Source: Eubacteriales bacterium (GTDB taxonomy: Bacteria > Bacillota_A > Clostridia > Christensenellales > Aristaeellaceae). Taken from it: a stretch of 7,999 nucleotides of DNA. A program made the translations under genes and the position numbers. Positions 4,880 through 7,999 of this stretch are shown in pieces. The DNA lies in NCBI GenBank assembly GCA_028692205.1, contig JAQUXV010000111.1:1-7999 (forward strand), written 5' to 3'. The notes under the pieces are model-generated. The model saw only the letters and a program-made list of their open reading frames with translations, did no database searches and had not been told where the DNA came from. The stretch's first letter is position 1. Every line of letters begins with the position of its first letter.

Positions 4880-6544
4880 TTACAAAAGTACCTGTGCTGC
4901 TGCGTCGACAACACCGTAAGTCGTCAGCCGCAGCGTGGGGATAACGGGCAAACTCACAAACGATAACGTCATAAACGGATCAATCTGTTTGGAAACGCCC
5001 AGTTGATAAGCGTGCTCCATCAGGCGCGTCAACGCCTCCTGTACCTCCTCGGCAGGCCGGGGCGACATCAGCCCGGCGATGGGCAGCGGCAGCGAGGCAA
5101 GCACCTTCCCGTTTTGCACAACGGCTATACCGCCCTGCATATCGGCAACCCGGTTTGCCGCCAGCGCCATATCCTCGTCCGAAACGCCCGCCAAAATCAA
5201 GTTGTGCGCGTCGTGCGCCACGCTGGTGGCAATCGCGCCCGACTTGAGCCCGTAGCCCTTTACGTAGGCTTTTCCCACATGCCCGCTGCCATGATGCCGC
5301 TCGATAACGGCCAGTTTTACGATGTCCTTTTGCGGGTCGACGGCTGATATGCTCCCTTCATCGGTCGTCAGCAGCTCTCCGGGCACCAGACCGATCACTT
5401 TTGCTTCCTTCAGCGCGAAGGTCTGCGGCGTTACCGGGGCCATGTTGAACGATGATGCGGGCATGGGCGTTTCCTCGCCGGTGATTTGCGCGGGCGTAAC
5501 CAGCGCGCCGTTGTGATAAACCGAATGGATCGCGGCGCTCTCTACATTGTCCATCACCACGATATCCGCCGCATAACCGGGCGCAATGGCGCCTCTGCCC
5601 GTAAGCCCGAAGCATTGCGCGGCGTTCCAGGATGCCATGGTGTAGGCGGCCGCGCTGTCCGCCCCCAGGGAGATCGCCTTTCGAACCATGTGGTCGATAT
5701 GCCCCAGTTGAAGCAAATCCCCCGGGTGCTTATCGTCGGTTACCAGCAGGCAGCGGTTACAGTAGGGCCGGTTGAAAAGCGGCAGCAACGCCTGCAGGTT
5801 CCGGGCGGCAGAGCCTTCCCGGATCATGATCCATTGCCCAAGGGCCAGCTTCTCCAGCGCTTCGGGGAGCGCGGAGCATTCGTGGTCCGTTTGGATCCCC
5901 GCGGCGATATACGCCTGCAGGGCGCTTCCGCTCAGGCCGGGGGCATGTCCGTCTATCCGCTTGTGCAGCCGCTTCGTTTCGGCGATTTTCAGCATCACAT
6001 CCGCATCCCCCGCCAGCACGCCGGGAACGTTCATCATTTCCGCCAGCCCAAGCACCCGCGGATTGGCCAGCAGCGGCGCGATCGCCTCGTGGTTCAGTAT
6101 TGCGCCGCTTTCATCAAACGGGGAAGACGGAACGCAGGAGGGCGCCATGAAAAAGACATCCAGCGGCAGGTTTTCGCTGGCCTGCAGCATATACTCAACG
6201 CCGTCGATGCCAAGCACATTAGCAATCTCGTGCGGGTCGGCCACAACCGCCGCCGTACCGTGGGCCACGGCAACCCGCGCAAATTCCCGCGGCGTAATCA
6301 TGGCGCTTTCCAGATGAATGTGCCCGTCAATCATGCCGGGCACGCAGGTTTTCCCCGTCAGGTCGATTTCGCGCTCGCCATGATAAGCCCCGATGCCGAC
6401 GATGCGGCCGTTGTCTATCGCAATATCACCATGCAGCCACTGCGAGGTAAAAACGTTAAGATAGTTACAGTTTTTCAATACTAAGGGCATTACTTTGCCG
6501 TCTGCCGCACAGGCGGCCTTCGCCGCTTGCTGGTTGCTTTCCAT
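4880..6544 (-). CDS. ade: Adenine deaminase (AdeC family, amidohydrolase superfamily)
   Basis: This enzyme converts adenine to hypoxanthine and ammonia in purine salvage, in the cytosol. It has 554 aa, close to the usual ~560-600. The metal-binding HxH lies in PGMIDGHIHLESAM (H75, H77). Other family motifs follow: ADPHEIANVLG (102-112), GLAEMMN (166-172, Glu169), IDGHAPGLSG (197-206), TDHECS (219-224), VTDDKHPGDLL (268-278) and the N-terminal half ending near residue 340. The C-terminal adenine-deaminase domain shows HDAHNLI (444-450) and PFMTLSFVSLPVIP (523-536). All expected metal and substrate motifs are present, so it should be active. The ATG at 6544 is supported by GGAGGAGGGAG (6548-6558). 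Met19 is a possible but less supported later start. No purine riboswitch was recognised upstream. A divergent nucleoside-binding protein gene lies about 950 bp away. Confidence 0.97.
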   Translation of the reverse strand: MESNQQAAKAACAADGKVMPLVLKNCNYLNVFTSQWLHGDIAIDNGRIVGIGAYHGEREIDLTGKTCVPGMIDGHIHLESAMITPREFARVAVAHGTAAVVADPHEIANVLGIDGVEYMLQASENLPLDVFFMAPSCVPSSPFDESGAILNHEAIAPLLANPRVLGLAEMMNVPGVLAGDADVMLKIAETKRLHKRIDGHAPGLSGSALQAYIAAGIQTDHECSALPEALEKLALGQWIMIREGSAARNLQALLPLFNRPYCNRCLLVTDDKHPGDLLQLGHIDHMVRKAISLGADSAAAYTMASWNAAQCFGLTGRGAIAPGYAADIVVMDNVESAAIHSVYHNGALVTPAQITGEETPMPASSFNMAPVTPQTFALKEAKVIGLVPGELLTTDEGSISAVDPQKDIVKLAVIERHHGSGHVGKAYVKGYGLKSGAIATSVAHDAHNLILAGVSDEDMALAANRVADMQGGIAVVQNGKVLASLPLPIAGLMSPRPAEEVQEALTRLMEHAYQLGVSKQIDPFMTLSFVSLPVIPTLRLTTYGVVDAAAQVLL

Positions 6545-7365
6545 GGGCTCCCTCCTCCGCGCGGACAGGTGCTGTCGGCTCTGCCCGCCTTTCCAAACTT
6601 CTTCGCCTCAAAAAAGCACAGTTCCTCCCGAAAGGGCATCAACATTTTACCAGCCGCGAAATATTCCGTTTTCTCTTTGTCCTCCCCCAAAAAATCTCCG
6701 GTGAGCACTCATCGGGAATCCGCGGCCCCATGTTTCCGACATTTTGAATCCTATACAACGCTTATTTCAAGCCGCTCAACCCCTTTTACAGAGGCTGTTC
6801 TTCCTCGTCCCGGCCGTGCTTTCCTGTACGCTCACATCGCTGCAGCTTTTCGGCTAATTTTCCTGTGTGTGAATAAAATCGGGCAAACATCCGTATCATC
6901 TCGATCTTTCCATAGCATACCGAACAGATACAGGCGAACGGACTGCATGAATTTGCGAGATTGCAAATGCGGTAAAAAATCGTGTTCCGTTAAAAATAAC
7001 GCGAAGAGCGGAGTAGGAGGTGTATCATTATTCTGATCCATAAAAGAAGTAGTAACATTATTCCAACATAAAAACTGGGAAGGGCTCAGTTTCCCGGGTA
7101 AAATGATCAGAAAATAAAAAATTCTCCGTCAGGACAAAACAGATATAACCAATATTCAAAAAGCCTGGCAAGTGGACGCGCTGGCACGCGGTAAAACGTT
7201 GGCATATCGGGCCTTTTTCCAACGCTGAGCTGTACTTTTTTTGTATAAACGATACCTATCATATGCACATAAGGGTTCGCGCACACGGTGAACAACCCGC
7301 ATAAACTCAGGAAAACAAAGGCTCGCAAAGTGCTTGCGAAAGCACGGCTTCATCGAATGTTGTGA
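6545..7365. other. Long intergenic region, no recognisable gene
   Basis: About 820 bp, visibly more A+T-rich than the genes, with no frame that looks coding. The open frames inside lack ribosome binding sites and family motifs. Items seen: a weak minus-strand promoter for ade (TTGAGC at 6774-6779, TATAGG at 6750-6755, 18-bp spacing); an inverted repeat ATTTGC/GCAAAT at 6951-6968; a ribosome-binding-site-like AGGAGGT at 7015-7021 with no gene behind it; a CGTTGG/CCAACG hairpin at 7197-7224; and two overlapping, mutually exclusive small hairpins at 7323-7345 (TCGCAA/TTGCGA and GTGCTT/AAGCAC). It could be a decayed gene region or a large regulatory region. Confidence 0.5.
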
Positions 7366-7394
7366 TTGACAAACGTCGGCAAATTCTGTATCTT
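7366..7394 (+). promoter_or_regulatory. Promoter of the BMP-family binding-protein gene
   Basis: A consensus TTGACA (7366-7371) and TATCTT (7389-7394) are separated by exactly 17 bp. Transcription would start near 7401, leaving a leader of roughly 97 nt before the ATG at 7498. The -10 box lies inside a small inverted repeat. Confidence 0.7.
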
Positions 7395-7400
7395 GATACA
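7387..7400. promoter_or_regulatory. Inverted repeat over the -10 box, possible operator
   Basis: TGTATC and GATACA form a perfect 6-bp inverted repeat with a 2-nt centre, overlapping the -10 box and the expected start of transcription. This is a typical position for a repressor site. A looser relative (TGTAT, then ATACC) occurs at about 7242-7256. The symmetry is visible; regulator binding is inferred. Confidence 0.35.
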
Positions 7401-7497
7401 TGTAAAATACCTTCCGGATCTGGTGGGGAAATCATTGTCTATCGTCGGGTTCTGTTGCGAATGCAAAAAATATAAGCAAAGGTTGGAGGATTGAAAA

Positions 7498-7911
7498 ATG
7501 AAACGAATCATCTCGTTACTGCTCGTTTTATCACTTGTGTTTGTATTTACCGCTACATCGGCAATGGCGGCGGACGACACCCTCAAAATCGGCGTCATTC
7601 TGGTTCACGATGAGAACACCGGTTACGATTACGCTCACATCAAGGGCATCGAGACTGCGGCTGCGGCCGTTGGCATCTCCGAAGACCAGATCATCTGGAA
7701 ATACAACATTTCCGAAGATGAAACCTGCTACGACACGGCAATGGATCTTGTGGAGCAGGGCTGCAAATACATCATTTCCGACAGCTACGGCCACCAGAGC
7801 TACATGCAGCAGGCGGCCAACGAGTGCCCGGACGTGGTGTTCATCTCCATGACCGGCGACACGGCTGCGCTTTCTGAAGTGTACCCCATGTCAAGTACAA
7901 AATTTGCTTAG
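7498..7911 (+). CDS. BMP-family substrate-binding protein (nucleoside ABC importer), truncated
   Basis: This is the first third of an extracellular solute-binding protein of the BMP (BmpA/Med/PnrA) family, whose studied members bind purine nucleosides for ABC import. The ATG has GGAGG (7485-7489) 8 nt upstream. A signal peptide is clear (MKRIISLLLVLSLVFVFTAT, cleavage after AMA at residue 24); there is no lipobox Cys. Family features follow: LKIGVILVHDEN (29-40), YDYAHIKGIETAAAAVG (43-59), NISEDETCYDTAMDLVEQGCKYIISDSYG (residues 70-98) and CPDVVFISMTGDTAALS (110-126). The reading then ends with PMSSTKFA and TAG at residue 137, whereas family members run to about 340-380 residues. No other frame after the stop continues the family sequence, so this is a break and not a single-base frameshift. 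The product would lack most of the binding fold and is probably inactive. Divergent ade suggests a purine role. Confidence 0.85.
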   Translation: MKRIISLLLVLSLVFVFTATSAMAADDTLKIGVILVHDENTGYDYAHIKGIETAAAAVGISEDQIIWKYNISEDETCYDTAMDLVEQGCKYIISDSYGHQSYMQQAANECPDVVFISMTGDTAALSEVYPMSSTKFA

Positions 7912-7999
7912 TGGTAGTTCGTCCGCGACGAACTGTGATATACTGCCTTCGCTTTGCCGGTGACGAGGATAGGGCAACGTGGAGGCACGACCCGAGCGC
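7889..7999. mobile_element. Possible terminal end of an inserted element
   Basis: Similarity to the BMP family ends just before TGTCAAGTAC (7889-7898). The sequence beyond is unrelated and carries a strong hairpin (AGTTCGTC and GACGAACT around CGC, 7916-7934) and a TATACT box at 7939-7944. A TG start, a structured sub-terminal region and an interrupted host gene fit the edge of an insertion sequence or similar element. No transposase reading frame can be confirmed, because only about 110 bp are in view. I cannot name a family, and an assembly join is the alternative. Confidence 0.35.

Noticed and set aside
5486..6484. 332-codon open frame on the plus strand
   Set aside because: It is wholly antisense to the well-supported adenine deaminase gene, is rich in Arg/Gly/His, and has no family motifs.
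6490..6708. 72-codon minus-strand frame upstream of ade
   Set aside because: It overlaps the ade start and its ribosome binding site, starts with GTG without a good binding site, and shows no recognisable motif.
6545..6800. Purine riboswitch before adenine deaminase
   Set aside because: A purine riboswitch would be plausible here, but I could not find its conserved core or a three-way junction on the minus strand.
7197..7224. Rho-independent terminator (CGTTGG/CCAACG)
   Set aside because: The stem is only 6 bp with a 16-nt loop and no gene ends nearby on either strand; the plus-strand T-run starts well after the stem.
6832..7401. Small minus-strand frames of 69-81 codons in the ade-bmp gap
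   Set aside because: They have no ribosome binding sites, odd composition (Cys, His and Arg rich) and no motif.
7880..7960. Simple frameshift in the BMP-family gene
   Set aside because: None of the three forward frames after the stop resembles the expected continuation of the family, so the sequence itself changes.

Overview
The window looks like chromosomal DNA of a Gram-positive anaerobe, most likely a Clostridia-type (Bacillota) gut bacterium. The basis is indirect: strong GGAGG ribosome binding sites before almost every gene, good sigma-A-like promoters, GTG and TTG starts, a BMP-type nucleoside-binding protein, an OGG-type glycosylase and a YqeY protein typical of that group. Genes are fairly G+C-rich. 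The only clearly A+T-rich stretch is the gene-free region near the right end. The genus cannot be told from the sequence.

Layout. Positions 1-1567 hold the end of a carbohydrate ABC importer operon: two inner-membrane permeases (MalF/UgpA type, then MalG/UgpE/AraQ type) with overlapping stop and start codons. A 12-bp stem-loop follows. Positions 1620-2168 hold a non-coding tandem array of three units of about 188 bp. Each unit contains a long G+C-rich hairpin and ends in a near-perfect palindrome. A well-formed promoter just beyond the array drives a 205-aa exported protein of unknown function (2258-2875).

The next block is a divergent pair. On the minus strand, a macrodomain protein (3369-3833) is followed by a YqeY/GatB-like protein (2876-3319), and this transcription unit meets the exported-protein gene with no spare base. 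On the plus strand, an 8-oxoguanine DNA glycosylase/AP lyase (3974-4789) is read from the same 140-bp intergenic region, which carries an inverted repeat beside the macrodomain promoter.

A full-length adenine deaminase (4880-6544, minus) follows. About 950 bp without a recognisable gene separate it from a divergently read BMP-family (purine-nucleoside-binding type) substrate-binding protein (7498-7911). Together they suggest purine uptake and salvage. The binding-protein gene breaks off after about 130 residues; the last ~110 bp are unrelated sequence starting with TGTCAAGTAC and carrying a strong hairpin, as expected if an inserted element interrupts the gene.

Most metabolic content is ordinary. 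The parts most worth a second look are the structured repeat array, the macrodomain with Cys in place of the usual catalytic Asp beside a DNA-repair gene, and the broken nucleoside-binding gene with its junction.
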